This document shows, piece after piece, positions 11,213 to 22,403 of a DNA stretch of 64,000 nucleotides. This DNA comes from Trissonchulus latispiculum (lineage: Eukaryota; Nematoda; Enoplea; Enoplida; Ironidae), in NCBI GenBank assembly GCA_030248195.1, contig JASAND010007007.1, positions 1 to 64,000 on the forward strand. Direction: 5' to 3'. The position numbers and the translations under genes were made by a program. Positions within the stretch are counted from its first letter, which is position 1; each line of letters starts with the position of its first letter. The notes beneath the pieces were generated by a model. That model saw nothing but the letters and a program-made list of their open reading frames with translations. It did no database searches and was not told the DNA's origin.

Positions 11213-12292
11213 CCGAAATATAGTAGATTCGCCCAATCTGCGTCATACCCCAAAGTGCGTCACTGAGCCACATCTCGTTTGCTACAAAATGGGAGATATC
11301 CTAAAGTTTTTACATTTTTGAACAGATTTTAAACTCTATGCAATGGTGTAAAAATTATTCCCTAAAAGATTTTAACCGTGCACAGTATTTCCGAATTAAA
11401 TAGAACGCGTGTCCTCCAAATTTTAAGCAGTCTCCCAAATTCGGTTTTATGCGCCTAACAACGTTAATACTTAACAACGTTTAATATGTCAGCTATGAAA
11501 TTGTTCGTTGGAATCAGCTGATTCCAAAAATATAAACAACTCCTGATTTCACCCTACTAGAACTGAGAAATTCCTATTTTATTGGAACCAGTGATCAGTG
11601 CCTAAAGTGCGTTTGCACAAAATCCCTAATGCTCGTTTGTATCTTTTACATGTAAATTTGCTTCAAATAAATAGAAATACTGACTGAAGGCAAAACTAAG
11701 TGCAAAAACACATTATTTTTTGTTTTTATGACATTTTTATTTTTTAGTATATAAAAGTCGTTGTTTCCTGCTTTAAATCACCAGATTACATTTTAATAAT
11801 TGTTATAGTTTAATTTGCAACTCAAATTCGCTTCAAATAATACAGTACTGGCATTTTAACAAATTTTATGAAGATCACAGATTTTGTTGATTTTGATATA
11901 TATTGTTTATATACAAGCTAACTACCATATAAAAATTTTCGTAGCATAAAATTGTCGGAAACGGGGGCTATTGCATCTCAAAGTTTGGTTTACTAATGCA
12001 AATCATAGGAACTTTGAAATGACGCACTTTAGGTATTAGGACACGTCTGACGCACTTTAGGGAATGAACTTCTCACAGCGAAGAACTGCATTTTTAGCAT
12101 ATAAAGGGCTATAACTTATGATTGGGTTTACCTAATACCGTCAAATTATACAGAAATGAAGAAGCAGAGGTACTTGAGACTTCTGTAAAGTTTTATTTTA
12201 TGAAACTTGGCCATTCAAAAGTTACAGCTTTTCAAAATGACCACTCCTTTTGCCTGGACAAAAGATGAAGCAAATTGGGCGTATCTAATTTC
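11213..12292. mobile_element. Unclassified element with GACGCACTTTAGG repeats
   Basis: An inverted pair of ends is visible: TAGATTCGCCCAATCTGCGTCA near 11229 and its diverged complement, ending near 12290 (AATTGGGCGTATCTAATTTC). The interior has several GACGCACTTTAGG motifs in both orientations (about 11252, 11600, 12010, 12050). The same right end occurs once more at 16893-16912, next to the duplicated sequence. No coding region is recognised and the target duplication is unclear. Confidence 0.4.
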
Positions 12293-12410
12293 TCACTAAC
12301 ACAACCCTAAAACGTGTAGCTCATCCGCCGGAAAGTAACCGGAGGAGTGACCAAAATACCAACTGCAATACCTAAATTATTCGTAACTGAATATGCATGG
12401 AAAACAATTA
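12293..12410 (+). repeat. Segmental duplication, copy 1 (left part)
   Basis: This is nearly identical to 16914-17031. Together with 14332-14414 and 16360-16434 it makes up one ancestral sequence, split by the insertions at 12411-14328 and 14415-16359. The uninterrupted copy is at 16887-17192. No coding sequence is evident. Confidence 0.8.
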
Positions 12411-14328
12411 AGCCCGGTTCACACTGCCATAGGTTTAAGGTTTAAGGTTTAAGGTTTAGGGTTTAAGGTTTAAGGTTTAAGGTTTAAGCAAGGTTTAAGG
12501 AATGTCTGAATATCACGTGGTTTCTTATATTAGACAGTGTGCATTCAAATCTTCAAGGATTTTAAAATTTTTTAGTTCTGTGCATACATAAGGAATTCTA
12601 CAATGTATAAAACTAAAATTATTAACTAAACCTTCTATATATAATACGTAGGAAGCACGTGTGTCTCCTTAGCGAACCAAGTCTTTGATCCAGTGCTGGA
12701 ACTGATCCAGAAAGAGCAAGTAAAACTATGCATGAGTCACGAACATTTAGCTTTGAGTTTTGAGTCACGCATGGTTCGACTAAAAAACTTGAGTTTTTTG
12801 TTGGTTCGCTAAAAGTCGCTTTGCGAACCAAGTTTTGAGTTATTGGCTCATTTTGGGTCAGCTGATAGTCCTTCAAGTGTACTCCATGAGTCACTCTTTA
12901 GAATTTAAGGAAACTTCAGAGAAAAGCGGAATTTTTAAATAGAATCACTAATAAAAAATACCAAATCTAATTGGCTTAAAGCGTGAAATGGTCCGCTCAC
13001 CCAACATGAGCAGTGCTGAGAATAAAATGGTGGTTATCCCAAGAACACGCTAAACTTTATTTTTCAATTTACCACGTTTTAATTTGCATTATCAGAGTCA
13101 CCGCCGAATATACTATCCTGGCCGCAGCTTTAAATTCTATCGAATATTTGAAAAAATTTGAATTTTTGTACATGTCGAGATTGCTACGTCGTGACTGCGT
13201 CCGCTCACCGAAAGTGGGGCGACTTTACTCCAAAAAGCAGGTTATCTCCGGTTGTCCTAATTTTTTTAAATTGATAAAAAGCTATTTTTTGCCGAGAAAA
13301 CGACTGGTGTGGGTTTTTGAATGGGTGCGGCGCTTTCACAAGATAATAATTTAGCAAAACATTGTCAATTAAATTCATCAATCTTAATAAAATAGAGACA
13401 ATATGTTTCCTGTAATTTAGGAATTAGATTAATGCTTCTAAGAAAATTTATGAACAACAGCCATTCAAAAACCCACAACAGTCGTTTTCTCGGCAAAAAA
13501 TTGCTTTTTATCCAATTTAAAAAATTAGGACAACCGGAGATAACCTGCTTTTTGGAGTAAAGTCGCCCCACTTTCGGTGAGCGGACGCAGTCACGACGTA
13601 GCAATCTCTACATGTACAAAAATTCAAATTTTTTCAAATATTCGATAGAATTTAAAGCTGCGGCCAGGATAGTATATTCGGCGGTGACTCTGATAATGCA
13701 AATTAAAACGTGGTAAATTGAAAAATAAAGTTTAGCGTGTTCTTGGGATAACCACTATTTTATTCTCAGCACTGCTCATGTTGGGTGAGCGGACCATTTC
13801 ACGCTTTAAGCCAATTAGACTTGGTATTTTTTATTAGTGATTCTATTTAAAAATTCCGCTTTTCTCTGAAGTTTCCTTAAATTCTAAAGAGTGACTCATG
13901 GAGTACACTTAAAGGACTATCAGCTGACCCAAAATGAGCCAATAACTCAAAACTTGGTTCGCAAAGCGACTTTTAGCGAACCAATAAAAAACTCAATTTT
14001 TTAGTCGAACCATGCGTGACGCAAAGCTAAATGTTCGTGACTCATGCATAGTTTTGCTTGCTCTTTCTGGATCAAGCAGTTCCAGCACTGGATCAAAGAC
14101 TTGGTTCGCTAAGGAGACACACGTGTAGGAAGCTTAAACCTCAATACAAAGTTAAAATATTTTAACTCGGCTTTCTTAAACCTTAAACCTAAAACCTTAA
14201 ACCTTAAACCTTAGACCTTCCAGTGTGAACGCTTCAACATAAATAAACAAGTTTAACCTTAAACCATAAACCTTAAACCATAAACCTTAAACCTTAAACC
14301 TTAAACCTTGTGCAGTGTGAACCGGGCT
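12411..14328. mobile_element. Long palindromic PIF/Harbinger-type MITE
   Basis: The terminal inverted repeat is AGCCCGGTTCACACTGC. The flanking TTA is present on both sides (12408-12410 and 14329-14331) and occurs once at the empty site near 17031, giving a 3-bp TWA duplication typical of PIF/Harbinger. Next to each terminus are arrays of the heptamer TTTAAGG (left) and CCTTAAA (right). The rest is two long inverted arms (about 12620-13355 and 13365-14130) nearly identical in reverse complement, so a transcript would fold into one long hairpin. Open frames here are mirror images of each other and not credible genes. Confidence 0.8.
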
Positions 14329-14414
14329 TTACTGTCCATTATTAATTCTGCCATCACTGCTTGCGTGCATTTTCAGAATTCTTTTTCAATTCAAATTTTA
14401 GAATGAAAGAAGCA

Positions 14415-16359
14415 GGGTGTGGGTAAAAGCCAGCCCAGCCCCCAGCCCCAGCCTCCGGCCCCGGTGGGAAAAACCCAGCCTCCAGCCTCCAGCCCCTTGG
14501 GTAAAGTCCAGCCCCGACTGCCAGCCCCATTTGGTAAAACCAAGAGTACATAATAGATAAGAGTATGACAACAGGCAGGCTCTCTGTTATCAGAGCAAAA
14601 ACTATGCTATGCGCGCTATCGGCTAACCCCCCCCCACAAATTGACCCCCTCTCACACCGCCCCTATATGGGTACATAGTTCCAAACGGGGGTCGCTCACT
14701 CGCTTAGTATGTTTTCTACATGCATATGTTAAACATACACGCTTGCACCCTGTTCCCAAATTAGGCCTCGGTTAATTATAACGTGTAATTATGCAAAGCA
14801 GTGAGCGACCCCCGTTTGGACCGTACCCATATAGGGGCGGTGTGAGAGGGGGTCAATTTGGGGGGGGGTTAGCCGATAGCGCGCATAGCATAGTTTTTGC
14901 TCTGATAACAGAGAGCCTGCCTGTTGTCATACTCTTATCTATTATGTACTCTTGGTAAAACCCGGCCCAGCCCCAAGGGTAAAATCCAGCCCCCTTTTCC
15001 AGCCCACGTTTTCCAGTCCCATTTTTCTAGCCCCCGTTTTTCAGTCCACGTTTTTCAGCCCCCCCCCTTTTTCCAGCCCACGTTTTCCAGCCCCCGTTTT
15101 CCAGCCCCTGTTTTCCAGCCCCCGTTTTCCAGCCCCTGTTTTTCAGCGCCTGGGGTAATGTTTCTCCCTTCCAGCAGCATGTGAGGGTCCATGTAAAGTG
15201 CATTAACCTGGACCAGCTCTTGAGAGCAAGCACAGAAAAGTGAGGTCCCGACAGTACCTTACTTCCCCGGTCAGCCAAAGTGCAAGTTAAAATGTGAGAT
15301 ATGTAACACTTTTGACGGCTATTGGCTCCAGTCCGACTAAACTGTGAAGGCAATTATAGTTGAACTTCAGTATCTGAGTTTCTAAACGGATTAAAAATCA
15401 GTTTGTTTTAATTTTAGTAGCAATAGAATAACGTGGGGGGAATGACGGGTGTGCAGACTCCCCCTGACCGACAAAAACGGATAGACCCCTCTATCGAGAA
15501 CGAAAAAAGTGGACCCTCTTTAGTAGAAGTAGAAGGGCAGAAAGGGTTGTGTTGAATGCTGTTTCATTAGTGTGGGGTTAGAGTTCGGTTAGGCTTGGTG
15601 CATTAGACAAATGAACGAGATTCAATTTTTTCCGTTTTACTCATTTTAGCTGGATGAAATTTTGTTCCTTTAAGGTTCTGATTCTTTAATGTGGATTCAT
15701 CTAAATCCAATCCGTTTAATCTTAAAAGAAATAGGGCATATGTTAAAATGTACCTAAAAGTCAAATATAAACGGTTGCTTAAGCGTATTTAATTTCACAA
15801 TGTCTAATTAAATTTTGCACATACCTCTATGAAAACGTGTACAATAAGCTTCAAACAAAAACTATCAAAACAACACGATCCTGTGAATGACCGGCCCAGA
15901 CAAAGTAGACTGCCGGCCGATCCAACTAACTGCCTTCATCGGCCGGATAGCTAGCTTGTGACAGTTTAGCCGAATTGGAGAATTAAAACGCTCGCCAATA
16001 GCCTTCAAAAGTATCAAATATATTTCAGATTTTAGCTTGTATTTTGGCTAACCGGACATATAAGGTACCGACCGGACTTATCTGTGCTTGCTGTCAGGAA
16101 CTGGTCCAGGCCAATGGAATTTATACGGGCCCTTTCATGCCGCTGGCTGAGAAAAACGTAATACCCAGGCCCAGGGGCTGGAAAACGGAGCTGAAAATGG
16201 GGGCAAGGTTTTACCATAGGGGCTGGAAAATGGGGGCTGGGTTTTACCCTTGTGGCTGGGCTGGATTTTACCTGTGAGGGCTGGAGGCTGGTGGGCTGGG
16301 TTTTACCCACCGGGGCTGGAGGCTGGGGCTGGGGGCTGGGCTGGGTTTTACCAGCACCC
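14415..16359. mobile_element. Insertion with 8-bp TSD and CCAGCCCC repeats
   Basis: The 8-bp duplication AAGAAGCA is exact (14407-14414 and 16360-16367) and is single at the empty site. The ends are GGGTGTGGGTAAAA on the left and GGGTGCTGGTAAAA read inward from the right. Subterminal arrays of TTTTCCAGCCCCCG-like repeats (14420-14530, 14960-15160) recur inverted at 16170-16350. The 8-bp duplication points to hAT or a related superfamily. The central part (15180-16030) has no recognisable transposase. A palindromic MITE is nested at 14541-14954. Confidence 0.75.
14541..14954. mobile_element. Palindromic MITE, 7-bp TSD GTAAAAC
   Basis: The element begins CAAGAGTACATAATAGATAA and ends with its complement. 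The 7-mer GTAAAAC lies on both sides (14534-14540 and 14955-14961). Inside, the arms contain the inverted AGGCAGGCTCTCTGTTATCA block, poly-C/poly-G stretches and a central loop. It has no coding capacity and is nested in the insertion at 14415-16359. It belongs to the same family as 4812-5871, 24086-24726, 43354-43750 and 46986-47051. Confidence 0.8.
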
Positions 16360-16442
16360 AAGAAGCATACAAGTGCCTGTACATAGTCTGAGTCTAAGTC
16401 TAATTTTCGTTTCCGCTTCTATGGAAATTAAGGTGGTACTTA

Positions 16443-16612
16443 ATGAAAGAACAAACGAAACTAAGATTGTCACTACAGCACCTCCGACCCGAAAAATTCG
16501 GGCCCGAGGTGGGGATCGAACCCACAACCTTTGGCTGTCTAGGCCAACGCTCTACCGATTGAGCCACCCGGGCACAATCGAACCAAGCTTAAGTTGGAAT
16601 TCGTTCCCAAAC
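16443..16612 (-). mobile_element. tRNA-derived SINE, copy 1
   Basis: Read on the minus strand, this unit has a short leader, a tRNA-like head (16502-16573) and a tail with TGCTGTAGTGACAATCTTAG and GAACGAAATGAAAG-like sequence. It is repeated almost identically 262 bp downstream (16705-16874), and a diverged copy occurs at about 30130-30290. Shared flanking sequence beyond the tRNA fold shows an interspersed repeat, not three separate tRNA genes. Confidence 0.7.
16502..16573 (-). tRNA. tRNA-like head of SINE (anticodon loop CTAGACA, AGA)
   Basis: A 72-nt cloverleaf can be drawn. The acceptor stem is GCCCGGG with CTCGGGC, and the D stem is GCTC/GAGC. The anticodon stem TTGGC/GCCAA closes the loop CTAGACA, giving anticodon AGA. 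The T arm is GTGGG TTCGATC CCCAC. The AGA anticodon would read serine, but the variable loop is short (class I), whereas true tRNA-Ser has a long arm. With the shared SINE flanks this argues that it is a SINE promoter region (A and B boxes), not a decoding tRNA. Confidence 0.55.
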
Positions 16613-16704
16613 TGTAGTGACATTTTAGAAGACGCTTTCGCGCCAGCGCACACAGTCTGATGGGAGTAAACCTCGACCGTTTCAAACCGTAATGGGCAAG
16701 ACAA

Positions 16705-16874
16705 ATGAAAGAACAAACGAAACTAAGATTGTCACTACAGCACCTCCGACCCGAAAAATTCGGGCCCGAGGTGGGGATCGAACCCACAACCTTTGGCTGT
16801 CTAGGCCAACGCTCTACCGATTGAGCCACCCGGGCACAATCGAACCAAGCTTAAGTTGGAATTCGTTCCCAAAC
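16705..16874 (-). mobile_element. tRNA-derived SINE, copy 2
   Basis: Near-identical to the copy at 16443-16612. It lies between that copy and the start of segmental copy 2. The spacing suggests that the duplication breakpoint, or unequal exchange, fell at the SINE. Confidence 0.7.
16764..16835 (-). tRNA. tRNA-like head of SINE copy 2 (AGA)
   Basis: The sequence and fold match the tRNA-like head at 16502-16573. All stems are intact, so automated tRNA finders will probably report it, but the same SINE context applies. Confidence 0.55.
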
Positions 16875-16886
16875 AAAAGACAAAAG

Positions 16887-17192
16887 ATGACGCAGATTGG
16901 GCGTATCTAATTTCTCACTAACACAACCCTAAAACGTGTAGCTCATCCGCCGGAAAGTAACCGGAGGAGTGACCAAAATACCAACTGCAATACCTAAATT
17001 ATTCGTAACTGAATATGCATGGAAAACAATTACTGTCCATTATTAATTCTGCCATCACTGCTTGCGTGCATTTTCAGAATTCTTTTTCAATTCAAATTTT
17101 AGAATGAAAGAAGCATACAAGTGCCTGTACATAGTCTGAGTCTAAGTCTAATTTTCGTTTCCGCTTCTATGGAAATTAAGGTGGTACTTAAG
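16887..17192 (+). repeat. Segmental duplication, copy 2 (empty site)
   Basis: This carries the same sequence as the interrupted copy 1 (12265-16440) but without the two large insertions. The junctions CAATTACTG and GAAAGAAGCATAC are the pre-insertion sites. Similarity begins within the GCAGATTGGGCGTATC block and ends after GGAAATTAAGGTGGTACTTA. Confidence 0.85.
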
Positions 17193-17746
17193 TTGTGGTC
17201 TATCCGTAAACACCATATTGTCCCTTTCATGGTAGTAAATTGACCTCAAGTATTTAGTATACTACAACTTAAACCCTAAGGCAGGAATACTAAGTACCTA
17301 TTTATTTAACTCAGCAATTGGAAATAATAAGGTGGGGGCTTGTTGTCAAATTTAATGACAGATGTCCCCCTCTTGCGGGAAAGATTTAGTGTTAACTAAA
17401 TAGCTTAATTTTTGCAAGACTACTGTAGATTTTTACAAAGCTAAAATAAGAATAAGTATTGAAGTGAAACTTGTATTGTGTTGTGGCACGAGCGAAGCAG
17501 TTTAAAAGATTTAAATTTGCTGATATTTTAAAATTTCTCCGTAGTGGCATTAAATGGGTTTCTTTAATGGGGCTATTATGAGTTAAGAGGTTAACATTTT
17601 GCTAAATCACTCATTGTTGCTCCGCCTACCAGATTTAAGTTGTACTCAAAAATTTTGTTAATGCCAGTTTAAAAGCTGGAAATTTACGGCTAAGTTTGTC
17701 CCAAACTTTCTGTAAGTCTTACTGTAGCGACAAACCCACCGTCAAA
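17193..17746 (+). promoter_or_regulatory. Upstream region of homeobox gene
   Basis: This is the stretch between the repeat block and the proposed start codon at 17747. It is AT-rich, with no repeat recognised and no clear TATA box or initiator. It is probably promoter and 5' UTR, by position only. Confidence 0.25.
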
Positions 17747-20700
17747 ATGTTTGATCCTGAAATGACTAATTTGTCTCCTTCGGAGAGCCATTGTAGTAGT
17801 CAGTGGCCGACGTGCGTCGCCAACTCTCAGCAGCAGGTACCTGAATATTGTCAGGTCTTGAAGTTTAAAGGTAGGCAGAATCGTCTAAATGTTGAAGTTA
17901 GAAGTGTGCGAGAAGTCCCACCAAGTTTGAACATAAACTTTGTTTGTAATAGTCTTACCGGAAGTACTACACAATTCAACTGTTTCTGTGGCGCCTCTTG
18001 CATTAATTTGTATTGTGGTCAGTTTATATAGTTTGACTACATTTCGCTCTTGTAGAGGTACTGCATGATTGTCTTAGCCTCAGCTTTCAGTTCAATTTCG
18101 CAAAGCCTGACAATAGTACCATACATAGTAGTACAATATACAATACAATAGTACATAGGCGTAGATAGGGGGGGGGGGGCGGTGGGCGCCCGATTCCATT
18201 TGCCCCCGGAAATTTTGCTAGCGGATGTTCCAGTTTTTTTTGGAAAAGTAGGCCAAAATAAGGTTTCAACGCTTTAATTTAAAAAAATCGCTAGTTCTAA
18301 GCCAAGCTAGAAAAAATTTTATGCGAAAGTTACCGAAAAAAATGGGCTTAAAACGTAACATTTCTAAAAATTGCTGGGGGCCGGGCCCCCATACTCCAGC
18401 TTGTCTGCGTTCATACTCATATTGCTAATTGCTTTGACATGCAGATGTTGATTATTTCATTTTCCTAAAAGAAACGTTCCTGTCTTAGTCTTGCAGATGT
18501 GGCAATTAAAAAAATTAATCTGCAATTTATTCCGAAAATGACTAATGCTCGTAGCGTAAACTTCCACGCATACAATGCTAGCTCTCTCGGCATCGTCTCA
18601 CTCGGTACGAGTCCCACTCGGTACTTTTCTAATCATTCTCAAGTAGTCCCACTCGGTACTGTTGTCTCACTCGGTACGTTGGAGTCCCATTCGGTACTTT
18701 TATGTATCACTCGGTACTTTTGTGTCCCACTCGGTACTTTTGAGTCCCACTCGGTACTTTATAGTCTCACTCGGTATTTTAAATTCAATTTGAAATATTT
18801 AGTAATACTAGCATAATATAGTATAGTTTTCATGAATTATTCGTATATATTATTCGTGAATATTCGTATATAAGCACTCGAAGATATTAACTGCAATTTA
18901 ACACCCAATTAAGAATTATTTAAATCAAATTCAAATTTCATTTGAGCACTACTGGAAAATTGTTTCATTTTATAGCATTGTAAAGCTATGTAAAACTACA
19001 ACTCTAAAACAAACAAATCTAAAAGTTTCTTAAAAATAGCTAAAAATCTTTGTTTTACTAATTTTTGCTAAAAACATTAAAAATTTGCAATTTCTGCAAA
19101 TTTTGGAGTAGGCCTCTTTTTACTAATTTTTGGCTAAAAATATTAAAACACAAACCCACTAGCAAACAGAAAAGATTCTAGGGAATAAGACAAAGAACAA
19201 AGATTGAGTGTTTTATCTTCAGCAGTGTCTGAACGATTTATCAAATATGTATTGCAAATTCTGGAAAACTGTAACGTTAAATGTAGAAAAATTTAGTCTC
19301 CTCAAGTACCGAGTAAGACAATAAAGTACCAACTGGGACTTAAAAGTACCGAGTGAGACTCAAAAGTACCGAGTGGGACTCAAAAGTACCGAATGGGACG
19401 TTTATTGTTTAAAAATTGGAAAGTACCGAGTGGGACTCCGTACCTAGTGGGACTGAATTTTATGACAAAAGTACCGAGTGATACACAATCGCTCTCTCAT
19501 CATCATTTTTTTGGTGAGGGCCCGACACCGTTTAGGCACCGCGTCGGGCCTGTCAGGTGTTTCTCTCCGCAGACCGAAAACGGACAAGAGGCGGAGAGAA
19601 GAAGACTACGGATAGAAAGAAGTGCCCACTTGGAAGGCAAATGGTACAAAAAATAACGGCTGCAGAATAGGGTCGGAGGGGAGGCCAAGTCTCAAACAGG
19701 AAAGCAAAGACGTCCGCTGTTAGGAGTTGTGTTTTGAAAGTATGCATTGGAGAATTTTGGAAACTTGGATGTTACTTGATTGAGACACAGACATAGACAC
19801 AGAGGGACCTTTTTCACCCGCCATGTCTATTACCTGCCCTCAATCAACGGCTACAATATCGTCCTAAAGTGCTGATTTCCAAATTTCTAAACTGAATTGA
19901 ACGCAAGACAGTGCTGTTCCGTAAGCTGGTTGGAGTGCAGTCAAAACTCAAAGCCTCAACTGACCAGCCACAATTAATGCACGACTACAAATTTGTTAGC
20001 TAGGCTCCTGATTTAGATACAGCAACGAACACAGGAGGATCTTTTCCAGCCCCTATGCACGCCACTGATCCCAGTCAAAATTACTTAGTATTTCCTGGCC
20101 CGCAGAGCATGTCAAAAATTGAATTAACATTTGCATATATATATTTGTTCCAAAACTGATCTGATATGGAAGCCGGCTTATCGTACCTCATCATCATTTG
20201 CTGATCTGAAATAAAACAGCAAGAAAGTGCTTAGAAAAATATTGCTTTCGTGTCTAAAATATCAAAAATTCTCAACTTCTGGGGGTTCAAAAGCTTTACA
20301 CAATTAAAAAGTTAAAAACTTTCAACTTTAATATTAAAGAATTGTATAAAGTTTTTCTTACAGTTTTTAGTGAAAATCTGAGAAACCATCTCAAGTTTAG
20401 TAATTAAAAATTAAAGTTTTTGTAGCCGTTTTTGGTGAAAATCTGAAAAACTAAATTTTATTTTTAAACAGATTGAAAGTTACAATTGTGTGTCACCGTA
20501 AAATTTTAAAAGAAATTGCTCAATTTGGGAGGGTCCAGGTCTCGGACTCCCCCCCCCCCTTCCGACTTGCCAAAGATCCAAAGATCCAGAAGCAAAGCCA
20601 TCTAGAATGTTTAGGCTCAAAGCATATTTTGGTCAATTTCAAAATTTTCAATTTTCCTGAAACTCCATGTTTTTTCTATTTTTTGTTTCGTTTGATCTTC

Positions 20701-22403
20701 CTTCGCCTAGCAGCGGGAATTTTCTCAATCAGCCTCAATCGTATTGATTGTATTTTATTTGTATTGAACAGCTTCACAATTGCACTGACTGCAGGGTAAT
20801 GAGTTTAACTTCCCTGTATGCAAAGGATGCCGCGAAATTACGGGCTTTATGGAGATATATTTAGTTTGAATTGAACGTGCCAATCAATTCTGCCCCTACC
20901 TCCGCCGTAACTCATTTGATTTCAGTCTAAAAATCTAGTCTTTTTAAAAACTGATTTATCTCGCAGTTTTTCACTGTTTTATTCATTTAATTTATTCTGA
21001 CAGTTTTTACTGTTTCAGATTCCAATGGCCAAACAAAGGAGATGATATTTCCGAAGGCCCTTGATTTGGATCGTCCTAAGCGTCCTCGGACCACCTTTTC
21101 TTCTCGTCAGTTGGGCATTCTGGAACAGCATTTCCTAAAAAATCCTTATCTGATTGGAAAAGAAAGATCCAAGCTTGCAGTCGAACTTGGATTGTCCGAA
21201 ACACAGGTAAGCTATGTGCATAATTCTGTTGCTGTGTTTTGTTTGATTCTCGGAAGTGTGAATAAGCATTGATATATTTCTAGAGCTAGCTGCTCCGTAA
21301 GTTCTTAGGTATATGCTTTAAAGCAACGGTTTCAGTAGCTTGATCATTATTGCTACAGTAATCGCAAGTTCGACATTTCTGAGAATGGATGGTTTGCCAG
21401 AGCGAGTTGTCCAGCTTTCGTTCTCTTGGTTGTAAAGCCCGGTTCACACTGCACAAGATCTAGGTTTAAGGTGTATGGTTTTAAGGTTTCAGATTTAGGT
21501 AAGATTAAACCAGAATAGTTATGTTGAAGCGGTCACACACACACTGGGCGGTTAAAGGTTTAAGGTTTGGTTTAAGATTTAAACAAGCCGAGTTAAAATA
21601 GTTTAACTCATTATTTAACTCATAAGCTTCCAGTACATTATATATGGAGGGTTTAATTAATATTATTCAGTATATGCATACTAGAATTTTTTACACCTGC
21701 GCAGAATTAAAAAATTTTAAAATCTGTGAAGATTTGGTACACTGATATTTATAGACATTCGTTAAACCTTCCCGGAAAACTGCTTTCACCTTAAACCTAA
21801 AACCTTACAACTTATTTTAACCTATTGCAGGGTGAACCAGGCTTAATAATGTCAGGGAGTGACGTATTTTCTCAGAATCAACATCCATTCTTTACGCAGA
21901 TTTTCTCATAATGATTTTTATGGTCTTACTTAACGATGTCCACCAAAATAATCGTCCACAGTCACTTGTTTCCTAGAATTAAAAAAATGGTTAAGCCACC
22001 AAATGCTTTAAAATTAAATCCATCCTTGTCAATCGTGATTTGTTTTCAATTTCAGATTAAAGTATGGTTCCAGAATCGCCGAACCAAGAGTAAGCGAGAT
22101 CATCCTCATCGAGATACCATCTTTCCAACGGCATCAACCGAAGAGCCAAAAGAAATGGTCGATGAAATCCGATCGGAAACACCGATCGATATTGAACTAT
22201 CCCCCTCCGTCAGTCCTAAATCGATGTCGCCCCCGATAGGACCGGATGTTCCAGAGCAGCCCCCTCCTAAAATTTATTGTAGCCCCCCGCTTTTGATCAC
22301 ATTCGCTCAGACTATGCTCTCTGGTATGAATCCCCACTACGTACTGTCTGGACTGCCTCCTCCTCCACGCTTTCCTCCCTATGGAGGATTTGGGATTTTT
22401 TGA
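17747..22403 (+). CDS. Homeobox protein, NKL class, Vax/Emx/Not-like
   Basis: Three exons give a 219-residue protein: 17747-17870, 21019-21206 and 22056-22403. Junctions are AAAG|GTAGGC...TTTCAG|ATT (phase 1) and ACACAG|GTAAGC...TTTCAG|ATT (phase 0), and the phases match. Exon 1 is chosen because its first ATG follows CAAA and its donor phase fits exon 2; it has no domain and is the least sure part. The homeodomain is about residues 61-120: Phe8, Leu16, Trp48, Phe49, Gln50, Asn51 and Arg53 are all present, and the recognition helix is IKVWFQNRRTKSKRD. RRTK at 52-55 and LSETQ before an intron at 44/45 favour Vax/Emx/Not over Hox. The tail is Pro/Ser-rich, ending PPYGGFGIF. It should be a nuclear DNA-binding regulator. 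The exact family needs a tree. Confidence 0.85.
18090..18420. repeat. Possible MITE with poly-G run in intron 1
   Basis: A run of at least 12 G (18168-18180) with GGGCGCCCG lies at the left, and GGGGGCCGGGCCCCC near 18374-18388. Between them is AT-rich DNA. Such G/C-rich ends resemble the MITEs elsewhere in the window, but no target duplication was found. Confidence 0.25.
18590..19500. repeat. Foldback repeat of CACTCGGTAC units in intron 1
   Basis: The left arm (18599-18780) holds about nine copies of CACTCGGTACTTTTGAGTCC-like units. The right arm (19300-19490) holds about as many in inverted orientation (GTACCGAGTGGGACTCAAAA). The AT-rich middle (18790-19295) is not repeated. It lies wholly inside homeobox intron 1. 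It is probably a foldback transposon, though no target duplication is clear. Confidence 0.65.
21436..21843. mobile_element. PIF/Harbinger-type MITE in homeobox intron 2
   Basis: The terminal repeat AGCCCGGTTCACACTGCA is inverted at the right with some change, and TAA lies on both sides (21433-21435 and 21844-21846). GGTTTAAGG motifs follow each end. This is a 408-bp relative of the long element at 12411-14328 and it has no coding capacity. Confidence 0.75.

Noticed and set aside
13013..13604. Two mirrored open frames in the 12411-14328 element
   Set aside because: They are the same reading on opposite strands of a palindrome, with no domain or start context.
14924..15184. Pro/Phe/Ser-rich frame (PPFSSPRFPAP)
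   Set aside because: It translates tandem TTTTCCAGCCCC subterminal transposon repeats.
16250..16910. Frames containing RGGDRTHNLWLSRPTLYRLSHPG
   Set aside because: This is the well-known false peptide from a tRNA gene or SINE read on the opposite strand.
20473..20799. Open frame before homeobox exon 2 as a coding exon
   Set aside because: It contains a poly-C tract and T-rich sequence, has no splice sites in phase with 21019, and the 17747-17870 exon fits better.
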